Below, piece after piece: positions 49,086 to 62,603 of a DNA stretch of 64,000 bases. The notes below the pieces were generated by a model. The model saw only the letters and a list, made by a program, of their open reading frames with translations, was not told where the DNA came from and did no database searches. Origin of the DNA: Hirsutella rhossiliensis (lineage: Eukaryota; Ascomycota; Sordariomycetes; Hypocreales; Ophiocordycipitaceae). Position numbers and translations under genes: made by a program. The stretch spans positions 8,276,698-8,340,697 of the forward strand of contig NW_025408669.1 in NCBI RefSeq assembly GCF_020360975.1, written 5' to 3'. Position 1 is the first letter of the stretch. Each line of letters opens with the position of its first letter.

Positions 49086-52000
49086 TAGTATAAGCTATTA
49101 ATTAATAGATCTAATAGATATCTCTCTAGAGAGGGCGCCTCCCCCTCGAGGAAGTACTCCGCCCTTCCCTAGACGGATAGGAAGTATCGTAGCTATCCTA
49201 GAAGCGATTAAAAGCGCGACGGCTAGCGAGAAGGATAAGGTTCTCGCTATACTAGGGGAGCCGTCTATAAGACCGGCTTTAACCCCTACGACCTCCGTAA
49301 CGCCGGTTACGGCGGCGATACTACCGACGAGGAAGCCGCTCCCTTAGCTAACTTAGGACGGTAAGCCGGAGTCCTTTTACTTCTTCCTTAGCCGGCTATA
49401 GACGAAGTTTATAACCGACGAGAAATAGGGCCTAAATAGCTATCGCGATATAGCGTGGTATTCGCTCCTCTATACGCTAATAGAGCCCTAGATACGGCGA
49501 ATCTCTAGATTCTAGGATAAGGGCGGCCCTAGGGGCAGACGCGACCTATAAGACTTCTTCTAATACCTTATATATACGTTCGGCAACGTATAGGAGCGGG
49601 AGAAGGCGTAAGATAGGCTATAGACCCTTAAGTAGAGAGACGGATAAACCTTTAGCGAATTCCTTCCCGATTTCGAAGAGACGCTCTTACGGGTAGCGGG
49701 GACTATAGTATAGGAAGATAGCGCGAAGCTTATATAGCTACGGAATTCGATTACGCCGGCCCTATAGGAGCTGCTTATCCCCGTAATTATACTTACTAAC
49801 TACGGCGAGTACGTAAGCCGGTTAATAAAGGTAGCTTAGGGCTATAAGTAGACGCCGCGTTTTTAGAAGCTCTATAAGCGCACGCTATATAGCGGCGACG
49901 GGATTACCGCCCCTCTATAAGATAAATAACCGGCTATCGATATAGATAAGGATACCTTAATATCGGCTACCTATATAGACCGGGCTAAACGCGGTAAGAA
50001 GACGCCGTCGACTACCCCCTATACCGCCCTATACTCTAAGTAGCGGGCGAAGTAGGTAACGAGCGAGGAAATCGGGAAGAGGAAGGCTAACGGCCGCTGC
50101 CTACGTTACGGAGCATCTACGCACTTTATATTAAAATGCCCCTTTCTTTTAGCTAAGCGGCCCGTAGCGGTTTAAGTAGCGAAGATAGAACCGCTCCTTA
50201 CCTTAGACGATAAGAAGGACTCCGCCCCCCTAGGCCTAGAGGAAAAAGAGTAGCTCTAGAGTAAAGACGGGCTCCGGAGCCCTAATTGCTAGCACTAGTA
50301 AAGGAGAAGGAAGAATTATCCGCCTATATAGAAGAGGAGCCTACTTTAATATAGGTTATAATTAATAACTTCTTACCCGTTGCCGCCCTTATAGACGAGG
50401 GCTGCTAGTGCTACGCCGTAGTTAACGAGGCGCTTACGCGAGAGATATAAGTACCGGTAGAAAAGATCGCCCTAAGGCGAGTAAAGGGCGCCTTAGGCGC
50501 GATAGAGGGTATAGTAATTAGGGGCATTACGTGGCTAGCTATAGAGGTCGACGGTTACTATAAGCTTATTATGGCCTATATAATCCCTTAACTAGAGTTT
50601 CCTTTAATCCTCGGGAAACCCTAGTTATTATATATAGAGTTATACTCGGTTCCGTACTAGAGGAAGCTATAGTTTAGGCCTACGTAACGGTAGGTCCGCT
50701 ATAACGACGGTTCTATAGGCGTAGGACTAGGCGTGCGAGCTTTATACTCGGTATAAGAAGTCCTTGCCTCTATCTTCGTAGGAACTATATAACGGGTAGA
50801 GCGGGGGCAAGGCCGGGCAGCGGCTAACGTAGCGGTCTACGTAGTTAGCCTAGCGGACATCGATAAGGCCCTTTAGATAAAGAAGCCGAAGTCGCCCTCT
50901 AAGCTATAGTAATATATACCGGAGCGCTTTTACGACCTCCTACTGCTATTTAAGTCCTAGGAAGCGGATAAGCTTAACCTATATAAGCCGGGGGTAGACT
51001 ATAGGATCGTACTCTATACCGATAAAAAGGGGTAGGAACTACCTATACTATTTAGACCGCTATATAGTATATTATACGCAGAGCTGCTAGTACTAAAGAA
51101 GACGCTAAGGGACCTCTTAGATAAGGGTTTTATTTAAGTAAGTAGCTCTAAAGTAAGAGCGCTAGTCCTATTCGTGCGTAAACTAAGGGGCGGGATATAG
51201 TTCTATTATAACTATAGGGCCTTAAACGTAATTATAAGGCTAGACCGCTACCCCTTACCCTTAATCTTAGATATACTCCGTAACCTTTTAAAGGTAAAGT
51301 AGTTTATAAAGCTAGATATAAAATAGGCGTTTTATAAGGTATAGATCTTAGAGGGTAACGAGTAAAAGACAGCGTTCTATATACGCTACGGCTTATTTAA
51401 GTAGCTTATAACGCCCTTCGGCCTCTTAGGAGCGCCCGCTACCTTCTAGTATTATATTAATAACGTGCTTTAGGACTTCCTCGATAAGTTCGCCTCTATA
51501 TATATAGATAATATCTTTATTTATACGAGCGGCTCTTATAAGGACTATATACGGAAAGTATAGAGGGTCCTAGAGCGCCTCTAACTTTATAAGCTCTACC
51601 TCGACCTAGATAAGTACGAATTTAGGGTTAAGAGGGTTAAGTACCTAAGCTTTATTATCTACGTAGGCGTAGGTATATAGGCGGACCCTATAAAGATCTA
51701 GGCGATTCGGGACTAAGCTGCCCTAACTATATAGATAGGCATATAGAGCTTCCTTAGGTTCGCGAACTATTATAGGATATTTATTAAGGGCTTCTCTTAT
51801 ATTATAATGCCCTTAAACGAGATTACCGAGAAGCAGACCGCCTTTCGCTAAGGGCCTATATAGGAAAGAGCGCTCCGTACGCTGAAGGACCTATTCTCTT
51901 AAGCCTTAGTGCTGCTCTAGTAGGACTTCGACCGGTCTACGTTAGTTAAAGCGGACTATAGCGGCTAGGCACTTAGAGGAACGCTCTCCTAGGAGGTAAA

Positions 52001-54205
52001 CGGGCGGAAGTAACCGGTAGCGTTCTACTCCTATAAGCTAACCCTAGTAGAGCGGAATTACGCTATTTACGATAAGGAGATACTAGTAATTATTAGCTGC
52101 CTTAAGTAATAGTAAGCGAAGCTCTAGAGCTATAAGAGCTTCGAGGTTCTTATAGACTATAGGAACCTCGAGTACTTTATAACTCGCTAGCACCTCTCGG
52201 AGCGGTAAGCCCGCTAGGCGGAGTATCTCTTATACTTTAACTTCTCGATTAAGTACCGCCCTAGGCGGGACTCCGCGGTCCTAGACGCGCTTTCCTAGAG
52301 GGATTAAGACCGGCCGACGGGAGCGGATATCGAGGCCCGGGATCTATAGCTTATCCTATAAGAAGCACTACGGGCTTATATAGGAGCTTCCCTAGTAGAG
52401 GAAGACGCGGTGCTAGCAAATAAGCTTCCCCCCGCGCCCTTACCTTAGTCCGGCGAGGAGGGATAGACCGGCCTAGGGGCGCGCGCGGCGAGAGTGTTCT
52501 AAGATAAGGCCCTTTAACGCTTATAGGATAGGATAGCGGCTCTAGACCGTACCTACGAGGGCGTGCGCCGCGCCGTTAAGTCCGGCGCTCGACGCTTAGA
52601 TCTAAAGCTAAAGCTAAAGGTATAGGTAGCCGACTACTATATCGACCTACGGGGGCATCTAGGCTAGCGGGGGAGACTATAGGTACCGGGCGCACCGTAT
52701 ACTACGGAAGCTAAGGAGAAGGAGGGACCGCCGGAGCTAGACAAATAAAACAAGCTCTAAGGGAGGCTAGTCTAAATTATCTATAACTCTAGCGTCGTAG
52801 GTTACCTAGGTAGATAGGGTATAGTAGTAGGCCTTACGAGGGACTTTTACTAGCCCCTCCTATAGTACTACGTTCGTCGCTTCCTCCGTAACTACGATAT
52901 TTATAGCTATATAAAGATCTAGAAGGCGTAGCTTAAGGGGCTGCTTAAGTAGCTTCCGGTACCTAACCGGTTCTATACGTATATATAGATAGACTTTATA
53001 ACGGACCTCCTACTTATAGAGGGCGGTAACCGCTATATATAGGTAATTAAGGACCGACTTAGTAAGTCTATAGTATTAGATCTAATACCGTCTATAAATA
53101 TAGAGTCTTACGTAGAGCGCTTCTTATAGTACTAGGCCCGCTCGTATAGCTAGCTAGCCTCTATTATAAGCGATAGGGGATCGAATTAAACTAGCCGCTT
53201 TTAGTAGTACCTATACTAGCTACTTTAGATTATATAGCTACTTAGCACGGTATATTACCTATAGACCGATAGAGGGCCCGAGAGGGTTAACTAGGAGGCG
53301 TAGGCTTACCTATAGGCTATCGTAGCCTATAACTAAGTAGACTAAGACCGGTAGCTCCCCGCGGCCTAACTTATATTAAATAGTAGACTATATACCTTTA
53401 TTAAGATAGCCCCTTTCTTTATAACGTATAGCTTTAAACTACCCTTACTAGTTCCTTTTACTATAGATATAGTAGCGGAGTAGTATAGTAATTCGTTACT
53501 AGAGGGCCGCGCCTCTACGTTCGTACGAAAGCTATAGGAGACTATAGATTATTACTAATCCGCGATAGCCGCTATAGTATAAGATTAAGAGCGGCACGCT
53601 AATAAAACTAAGGCCCTAGTAGATAGGTTCGCGGTAAGAGATAAGGTATAGCTAGACCTCCGTAACTATAGGTCGGCACGACTAAAGAAGAAGCTTAACT
53701 AGCTATACGCGAAGTTTATAGTACGGAGGGTTATTAGCCCGTAAGTTATAGAGCTCGATAGTCTCTTAACGGGGGTCTATAATAAGATTAACGTAGACCT
53801 CCTTTATAGAGCCTCCTTTAACCCACTGCCTAAATAAGAAGTAGCGGACGCTTAACCGCCTATAATTAAGGTAGAGGGAGAGGATAAGTTCGAGGTCGAA
53901 GAGATATAGGCCGCGCGCTAGAAAAAGGTCGGTAGGGGGAAACGCTAGGAGGTCCTCGTTAAGTAGCGCGGGTATCTCGACCCTATATAAGAACCTATAC
54001 GTAAGTTTACGGGAACTATAGCCCTCGATAAGTTTAAAGCCTTATTTAGAATAATAAATAAGAACGATAGACTAATAGACTACCGATAGTAGCCTAGGCT
54101 AGGACTATAAAGTAAGTAAAGTAAAATAAGTAGTTACGATAACGCGAGCGTAATTATATAAGCGGAGATAAAAATAGCGTTTATTTTAGGGCAGAGCCCT
54201 TAGAC

Positions 54206-55114
54206 TACCTAGACCTACTCCTCGTCCTTATCGTTATCCTTATCCTTATCCTCGTCGTCCTCCTTTACCTTATTAACGGCGGCGGCGCTCTCTAGGGCGC
54301 TTAGGCGGCCCTCTAAGCCCGCGAGCTAGTCGGCGGCAGCGGCGGCTCTAGGGGCTCCGGGGGCAGGGGGGGCCCGGCTAGTAGTAGCGGCGGGGCCGGC
54401 GGCGGGCACGGCTAAGGGGACCGCCGATAAGGCGATAAAGGCAGTATCCCTAGTACCGGGAGAGTTAGCAGCGGAAGTAGAAGAGCTAGATAAGAGGAAC
54501 TTACTTAGGGACGAGGCCCTAGCGCTCGAGGGCGCGGAGATTACGGTAGGCAGCGGCGGCGGCGGTAAGGCGCTTCTTAGCAGCCCCCTATGCCTACCCG
54601 TACGCGCCGGCCTTCTAAGCCGACGCCGCAGCGAGCAGGATAGGAGGCGCCGCCTTATAGGCGCGGCCGGCACGCGCGCACTAATAATAACTGCCGCTAC
54701 GGCGGCGCCCGACTTAGTCGGCGTAGGGGAGCTCCTATAACGCGCACCGTATATAGGGGGCCGCGCGGGCGGCTCCGGCCTATACTTAGCGTTTATACTT
54801 TAAGAAGTTAGCGGAAAATAGCTACTACGCTCGCTAGGCAGCGGACTTACGGGGGTGGTAGTAGCGGAGGCGGGGGCAGAGGGGCCGGGCGTCACGGCCG
54901 GCGGCGGGGACGGCGTCGTTACCCGGAAGGGCGACGTAAGGGCGGCTAGCGTAGTAGAGGCAGAGGCGGCGGCGGTAGGCGCGGTCGCGGGGGCGCGGGC
55001 AGGAGTAGCGGCAGCGGCGGAGCCGTCGTCGGCCGTGCCTAGCACGGCGTCGATAAATAACTCCGCACGCTCCGAGAAGGAGGAAGCGGGGGAGGGGGAG
55101 GTAGATATATCTAT
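54206..55114 (-). pseudogene. Antisense ORF of Gypsy-3a (unknown function)
   Basis: One frame of 303 codons, with two internal stops (54800-54802 TAA, 54326-54328 TAG) that are each one C-to-T step from Gln. The likely start codon reads ATA (55112-55114), one step from ATG. The protein has an Ala/Pro/Thr-rich N-terminal third after FIDAVLGTADDGS, a segment AKYRPEPPARPPIYG, a strongly basic stretch (IRRRLLSCSLRRRLRRP), PPPP, a Ser/Ala-rich segment and a short heptad-like LAGLEGRLSALESAAA near the end. It lies between integrase and the 3' LTR on the strand opposite to gag-pol. A diverged copy at 41756-42676 keeps the same frame and layout. It resembles no gypsy gene I can name. Confidence 0.65.
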
Positions 55115-55668
55115 CGCGGAAGTTAGTATTATAGATTATAGCCTCTTACTTTATAGGGCAGAGAACTTATTAATTAAAGTTATTATTATTAAGGCTATTA
55201 TTACTACTATAGCTATTACTATAAGTATACGTTAATAAAGCGGCCTATATAGCTAGGAACGAACTAACGCCTTAGGTAAAGCGGAACTTACTTATTACTA
55301 CTACTACTATAGTTAAAGAAGGAGGAGAAGGAAAGGAAGGAGAAAGGGGGGGATGCCGCCTTATATACCCCTAGGTAGAGGAGGCTGCCTAAGGCTAAGG
55401 GGATAGGCAACCTAAGGCTTACGTAGGTCCGGGCCGGCCGCCGGCTACCTAGGGGCATATATAATAGGTCGCGCCCTTATTTAAACGGCTAGCCGGCCGA
55501 TATATATAGAGCCCGGTTCTAGCTGCCCGGGCTAATAGGCGCGGGGATAATAGGGCTAGTAGGGCTAGCACGATTAACGGAAAAGGGTAGGGTAGAGCTA
55601 GCGGCACGGGCCCTATAGTACGGAAGCCGTTAATAGGGCAACGCCGCGCCGCGCTTAAGGGAGGGCAT

Positions 55669-55854
55669 TATATAAGAGTCTTTAACTATTATAGGTTATA
55701 GGCTTAGGCTACGGCCTAAGCTATATAGTTACGTATAGAGGGCCGGATCCTATACGTATATATATAGGCTAGCCGCGTATAGGAGAGCTCTATATAGCTT
55801 ATTAATATTATCCTATAGACGGCACCTACGCGCACGCCTCTACCTACTCCGTAA
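55669..55854 (+). repeat. 3' LTR of Gypsy-3a
   Basis: 186 bp, followed by the TATTT duplication and then by Gypsy-2 sequence. Confidence 0.9.
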
Positions 55855-56325
55855 TATTTTAGTTCTATAAATTTAACTTATTTCTATATTTTAAGATCCC
55901 TTTATTATATTATTATAAGGGTCTTTTTTAATAGCTTTAGGAACTATCTAATACCGTTCTTATTACTTAAGTATACTATATATTTATCGTTATAATATAT
56001 AGTTTAACTAAGGAGTTTATACTTTAGTTCCTATTTATTAATAGCGTTTAAGTATTTCTTACCTTTTAAGGCTAGTACTTAGTAAGTATTCTTCTCCTTA
56101 TAAGGTTATCTATATTCTTTAAAGTAATATCTAAGTTTCCTATAGTTAAAATACTTTCTTTTACTTTTTTATATTATATTTAGATCTATCTTACTTAAGT
56201 TAGTTATATAAGTATAAATAATAAGAGTTTCGTGCTTTTTTTTATAGTTAGCGTATTAGTTAAAGTTATTTCTATAAAAAGGGTTTTAGTTTCTTTTTCT
56301 TTATTTCTTTTCTTAGTATTATATA

Positions 56326-56803
56326 TCTAGCGAAGAGAGATATAAGAAGTATATATAAAATACACGAAGGTAAAATTAAAAGTAAGGGGTTAGATAGGTA
56401 GGGCAGAGAGATTTAATTCTTACGGGAGTAGTAATAAAGGTAGGGGAGTAATTATTATATTGCCTTAATTATCCTTCTTTCCTCTATCTAACGCCCCTCT
56501 TTATACCCGTCTAGTATCTCTATTAATAAAGAAGATCCTACTTAAAGAAGCTACTAATATCCTTTCGACTACCGAGCTTTTTTACCGGTTTTTCCCCTCC
56601 TTTCTAGCCGTTGCCGGTATATCCGTCTTATCTTTCGCTACCTCTATAAGAAGCTATCGCTACTTCTACTTCCCCTCTTACCCCTACCCTCCTCTCTATA
56701 CCTTCTTTTAGCTCCTTCCTTAAAACCTGTTTTTTAGCTTCCTAGGTCCCTCGTACTAAGGGATATCTCTAAGAACTACGAAATTAAGCTACGCTTCGCG
56801 ATA
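56326..56803 (-). repeat. 3' LTR of Copia-1c
   Basis: 478 bp, ending CTTCGCGATA on the plus strand. Confidence 0.88.
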
Positions 56804-59800
56804 TACCCCCTTAGCTATAGCCTGCCCTTATAGAAAGGGTAAAGCTAAATACCTAGGCCGGTAAGCGTATAGAGGAGGTTTTAGTCTATACTTATCCCCT
56901 ACTTAAGAAATCTAGGTTTTAGCCCTAGGCTCTTTTAGACCTACTTTAGGAAAAGGGGCCTTAAGGAGGAAATTAAGTCCTATAAGAAAGGGGGGCTTCT
57001 CTAAGGATAAGTCCCTAAAAGGGGCCTTTAAGAAGAATAAGTCCCACTAAGCTAGGGGCCCTCCTCTAGGATAAGTCCTAATTCCTCTCTTTAGCTATAG
57101 ACGTCTCCTTCCTCCTACGTGCTATTAGTTCCTCTCGGAGACTCTTAAGGCGGGCTTCTAAGGACAGCTTCTCTCGAACATCTTCTAGCCTAATTTACTA
57201 TAAAAAGACAGCTAGCTTCTACTTCGGTAGGGGCTTCGTAAGACCGTCGGCTTTTATCGATACCGTTAAAACCTAATAGACGGAAATAAGTCCCCTTTAG
57301 ACCTCTTAGCGTTACTAATGCTAGTAGATATCGATATACTATAGCCGGGTCGATAGCTTACTATTTTCCTTCGTAAGAATCTATATAGTCTGCGTATTAT
57401 CGCATTCTATAGCTAACGGGGACGGAATTTATAGTCGTAAAGATATTAGTAGCTAGCTAAGGAAAATCGCTTCTTTTAACGCTTCTAAAAGAGCTAATAG
57501 CTCTGCCTCCGTACTTAAAGTTATAACGGTAGCTTATTTCGAAGCTCTCTAAGCAATAGTTCCTTTAAAAAGGGATATAATATACCCTTATAAGCTCTTT
57601 CTATTTAATAAATTATCCGTAAAGGATAAATCGCTTAAATAAAGGAAGATTTCGGCAGCTTATTTCCTTTCCTACCCTCCTAGGCGTAGACTATATAATC
57701 TCGTTAAATAGAGATAAAGGATAGCTCTATCTACTACTTCTTAATGCCTAAGGCTAGGATTCTAGTTATGCTTAGCTAGCTAGGAGACCGTAAAAGAGAT
57801 ATCCGGTCTAGTAAAAATAGCTAAAAAAAGCAGGGAGCCTACCTTCTATTAATATTAGTATTTCTCTTACTCCCTAGCTTAAAAGGACGGATTAGGTAAA
57901 AGCTCTTCGTTTAATATAGGCGTAGAAGGAAGCTTCTTATCGAGGGAATTAGGGAGGAATTTATAAGCGACCTTATCGATATAGGCGTCTTAGGTAAGCT
58001 AGATAGTCCGTTAGGACCTATTCTAAAGGATTCGTATCCCTAGGAACTACTTTAGCTCCCCTAGCCTAGTTATCTTATACCTTTATTATAGGCCTTATAT
58101 AGCCTCCCTAGTAGCAGCTTCTTCCTCTTTTAGGTAGGCCTAGATAATATCGTCGACGTAGAAAAAGACCGTGATTTTACCCTTCTATATTATATACGGT
58201 TCCTAAGGGACTTTCGTAAAGCCTAGGGCTTTAAGGGAACCTATTAAATGCTATTGCTAAAGAAGGGGTAATCTTTATAGTCCGTATAGAGCTTTCCTAA
58301 GCCATAGAACCTTTCCTAGTTATTAGAAACTAAGAGGAAGTCGTATATAAATAACTTCTTCTTCCTTAAGAGGGTAGGTAATAAAGGCGTTAACTATATC
58401 TATCTAATCGAGCTCGAGGTCGAATTCTACTACTATAGCTATAAGGGTCCGAAAAGACATCCCTACTAAGGTAGTTGCCTTAGTAAGTAGATCCCCCTTT
58501 TCCTATTAATTCCTATAGATAACTAGCTAGGCTTTATACTTTTAAAGGAAGCTATATTTATTAGTCTTATAGATAAAGACCTACTTATAGCTAAGGACCT
58601 ATTTTCCTCTTACCGTTTCCTTAACCTCTTTAAAAGACCCTATCTCTTTATATAAGGCTAGGTAGTCTTTCTAGGCCTAGAAAACTAGTCTTTAAAGGTG
58701 TTTTTCTAGCTGCTTCTAGTTTGCTAGTAGGTCCGGGAGGTCTCTTTATATACCTTCCTTGCTAATAGCTATAGCTTAAAGAGCCGGCCTGCTATAAACG
58801 TCTATAGGAACCGTCTTCTATTAGCGTTAGGTAGAAGTCGGAAAACGATCGAAATAAGGAGAGGTTAGTCTTCTTTATATCGGGCCCTATACCTTCCTTT
58901 GCTTCGAAGCAGGATAAAAGGCAGCCGGATAATCCTTTAAGAGAGGTGCCTTCCTACCCCTTAGGCCGAGATAGGAAGACTAACTAAAAAAGCTGCTTCT
59001 AGATCTTCTTCTTATTCCGTAAGAGGAGGCGTAGGGAGGTAGGCGTATTCTAGCTCTACCGCTTTCCTATAGTCTCCTTCTTCGTCTAGATTATCTAATC
59101 TAGTAGCTTCCTCTTCTTTTTCTTCGAAGTCGGCGTTATCCTTAACTACTTCGACGTCGGTTTCTTCTTCTATTTCCTTGTCTAGGGCCTCTTCTTAAGA
59201 CTATTAGGAAGGGGGAATTTAGATCTTCTAAATTAGCTAACTTTAAGAAAGTAAGAGGGGCTATTGATCCCTCTTTCCGTCGAAGAAGCTAGATTCATCG
59301 AAAATTATATCCCTAGTTAAAATAACCTTTTATAGAAAAGGAATCTAGATCTAGAAGATATTTATAGAATTATACCTAACGAGGTAACTAATAAATGCTC
59401 TTAGATTAAGCTTTCTTTTCTTCTTCCTTTTTAGCTATATATCGGTAGTTATTGCGTATACCTTATAGCTATAGGCATAAAGGTAGGCTAGTAAGGCCCT
59501 CTTCTTCGTAAAGAGCTTAAGGGGGGATTTCTAGTCTATTCCTTAGGTAGTCCCTCTAGGGGTCCGGTTCTAAAGGTAATAGGCGGTCTTAACGACTTCC
59601 CTCTAAAGGTCGTATAGAAGCCTTATAGTAAGTCTTATCGTACGGGCCCTTTCTATTATAGCACCCCCTAATCTTTCTGCCCCTCCGTTCTAGGCCTAGG
59701 TATTCGGTGCTAACGGGAGGGGTAAAATGCCTCTTTTTCGAAGCTAATTTAAGATATCCTTCGTAAATAGCTCTCCGTTAGACCGTATCTTCTTTACCTC

Positions 59801-62126
59801 GTACCTAAAGTAGGATTTTATCTAGTTAACGAAGTCCCGGAAGGCAGACTAGTTATACTTACTTAAGTAGGTCTATAAGAAATAGGGGAAAACCATCCCT
59901 AAAAAAGCGTCTATAAAAAACATTACCCTAACGAAGCTTTCTTAGTCCCTAGAGACGTCGGTCTAATCGACCTAAATTTCCTTATACGGCTAGTCCGGCC
60001 GTATTAAGGTCCGTCTAGAAATTCGTCTCCTAGTCTTTCCTTAGCCGTAGTATTCGCATTTAACGGTCTTTAGGCCCCTTATTCGTACGCCCTATTATTA
60101 GCCTAGCTTATGCAAAGCTAGGGGGCCTAGGTAACTAAGTCGTGCATACTAAAGAAGACCGTCTCCTTAGGCTACCGGAAGAGGGTCCTTTAAACCTACC
60201 CTCCTTTAAGTAAGGAAAGCTAACTTCTCGAGAGATTCCTTCCTAAGGATAGGTCGGAATTTAAGAATAAATTAACCGAATTTCTCCTCGATAAGCCTAA
60301 TAGTTTAATTCTTCTATACTAGCCTCGTAGGCTTAAACGTCGTATCCTAGAAGATTCCTTCCTCTCGAAGAAGGCGGAAGGAAATTAGGCTTATTAAAAA
60401 TCGAGGGCAAAAAGCTACCCTTTTTCTTCGAAGAATTTATATAGATCCGTTAGGTAATTTTATTGTAAAATTCACCCTTCTATATCCCTCTATCCGTATA
60501 GTTAATTCCCTAGTAATAAGGTATTCCCTCTAGGCCTTCTTAAAGGACCGGAATTATAAGAGTATATTATAAATATCGAGGGAAGCACTAGAGTTAAGGA
60601 TAGCTGATTTTCGTAGGGGATAATCGGAGCGCTATAACGGTTAGTCTTAGCCTTATTAATCTATAAGGAAGACGAAGGCCGGATTTACTATACTAACGAT
60701 TTTTCCTCGAATTTACGGCTTAAATAAAGGCAGCGGCGTTATTAGTTACTATTTCTTAGTAACCCGAATCTCGTCTATCTTCTTCTATAATAAGGGATCC
60801 TCCTTAAGAGACTATTATATCGTTTCTTATAGCCTCTTTAAAGGGTTAAATCCTTTAGGTCGGTTTTCCTTAAAGACCTACTAGTATTATAATAACCGAT
60901 AGCCTAGGGATTTATAGGCTAGGCAGCCGTTTCGCCTAGTCTTTTGTTTCTTCGAGGAATCCTCGTTTTAATCTAGAAGGTCTGCTTAAAAACATCCCCT
61001 TTTTACCCCTTATTACTGATTTTAACGAAGAGGTTCGATTTCGACTAGTTCCCTGATTTTTCGACTAACGGACTGAAAGGTCTATTAGGGGACTAGTCGG
61101 GCCGGTCTAACTAACGGACCGGGGCCCGGGACCGGGGCAGCCGTTAAAGACGGGGTTAAGGCTCTCGAGGGAGGAGGAGCCGAAGGAGCAACAGCCGCAG
61201 CAGCAGCAGCGGGAGCCGCAGCAATAGGGGCTGCAGCAGCTATAGGGGCAGCAGGTCGAGCCGTCTAGGTCGAGTGCTAGCTACGAAGGAATAAGACTAC
61301 TTACTATTATACTCTAGTAGCCTCTTTATCTAGTTCCTAGCTAGCCTCTCGAAAGATAGTTAAGTAACCGTTACTAATAGGCTTTATTAGTAGAGATATA
61401 TCCCGTAGCTACTAGCTAGAAAGAGCTTCTATAAGGAAGTATTAGTTAGCTTCCTCGAGGATTTCTTCCTACTTAGCTAGCTACGAAGAAGCTAGTAGGT
61501 TCCTAGCAGAAAAAGCTCCTAGGTAGGCTATATAGGTCTTCCTAATACGGTTAGTTATATATCCCCTCGAGGGAGCTATTAAGGTCTCGAGCTTTAAAAG
61601 CTACTACCTAGGAGTTTCTTCCTCTTAAAGAGTAATTAGCTTTACGGCACTAACGGATTCCGTTATTACCGTGCGTACGGTAGTTAGTAGCTTCGTCTCG
61701 TAAAGGTATTCCTTACGGTAACTCTCGTAGTTACCTAAGGCAGCAGAAAAAGCTCTCTGCTATACGGAGGTTAGCTTAGAGAAGAGGGATGCTCCCTCTA
61801 TAAATTCCGTTGCCCTAGGACAAAGAGGGGGCTTAAGAGGGTCCTACTTATTAGAGAAGACTAAATTATAGATAGTTCTATCTATACGAGCCCGTAGCTC
61901 CTTTACCTACTTATCCTAATCTTAGGGCTCTATAAGAATCGTCCTACGGACCGTAGGGACGGTAAAGGAGTCGATTTTCGTTATTATTATAGGGAAAGGT
62001 AGAAAAGTCGGTTAAAAATCGGCTTTTCTAGTAAGAGGGGTAAAAGGAAGCTATAAGGGATATAAGAAAGGTGCCTTTTATAGCAGCTAGAAGGTATAGG
62101 AATTCTATTCCTCTCGGGCTTATAAC

Positions 62127-62603
62127 TCTCGCGAAGAGAGATACGAGAAGTATATATAAAATATACGAAGGTAAAATTAGAAGTAAGGGGTCAGATAGGT
62201 AAGGCAGAGAGATTTAATTCTTACGGGAGCAGTAATAAAGGTAAGGGAGTAATTATTATATTGCCTTAATTATCCTTCTTTCCTCTATCTAACGCCCCTC
62301 TTTATACCCGTTTAGTATCTCGATTAATAAAGAAGATCCTACTTAAAGAATCTACTAATATCCTTTCGACTACCGAGCTTTTTACTAGGTTTTCCCCTCC
62401 TTTCTAGCCGTTACCGGCATATCCGTCTTATCTTTCGCTACCTCTATAAGAAGCTATCGCTACTTCTAATTCCCCTCTTACCCCTACCCTCCTCTCTATA
62501 CCTTCTTTTAGCTCCTTCCTTAAACCCTATTTTTTAGCTTCCTAGGTCCCTTATACTAAGGGATATCTCTAAGAACTACGAAATTAAGCTATGCTTCGCG
62601 ATA
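62127..62603 (-). repeat. 5' LTR of Copia-1c
   Basis: 477 bp. The candidate primer-binding site lies just inside it (62113-62126). Confidence 0.88.

Larger units (their letters stand above)
48900..55854 (+). mobile_element. Gypsy-3a, complete Ty3/gypsy retrotransposon (6955 bp) with antisense ORF
   Basis: Identical-length 186-bp LTRs (48900-49085, 55669-55854) and target duplication TATTT (48895-48899, 55855-55859); the empty site is readable in Gypsy-1 near 39430. Gag at about 49110-50250 ends in a CCHC zinc knuckle in which one Cys reads Tyr (50098-50139). RT at about 51000-51700 has RYPLPLILDIL, TPFGLLGAPATF and YIDN (51501-51512) for YIDD. RNase H and integrase-like sequence follow to about 54100. 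The 3' region is GC-rich and encodes an ORF on the opposite strand. A purine tract (AAGGGAGGG) precedes the 3' LTR. Confidence 0.88.
56326..62603 (-). mobile_element. Copia-1c, complete Ty1/copia retrotransposon (6278 bp)
   Basis: LTRs 56326-56803 (3') and 62127-62603 (5'), target duplication ATATA (56321-56325, 62604-62608). The empty site is readable in Gypsy-1 near 39890-39900. The RT motif YVDD is intact at 58149-58160. The gag Ala/Pro-rich segment lies near 61120-61250. Many TAG/TAA stops interrupt the frame. RIP damage is intermediate between Copia-1e and Copia-1b. Confidence 0.88.

Noticed and set aside
54855..55235. Plus-strand ORF of 126 residues, Gly/Val/Ala rich
   Set aside because: It is the reverse shadow of the GC-rich antisense ORF. 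The minus-strand frame is longer and conserved in a second copy.
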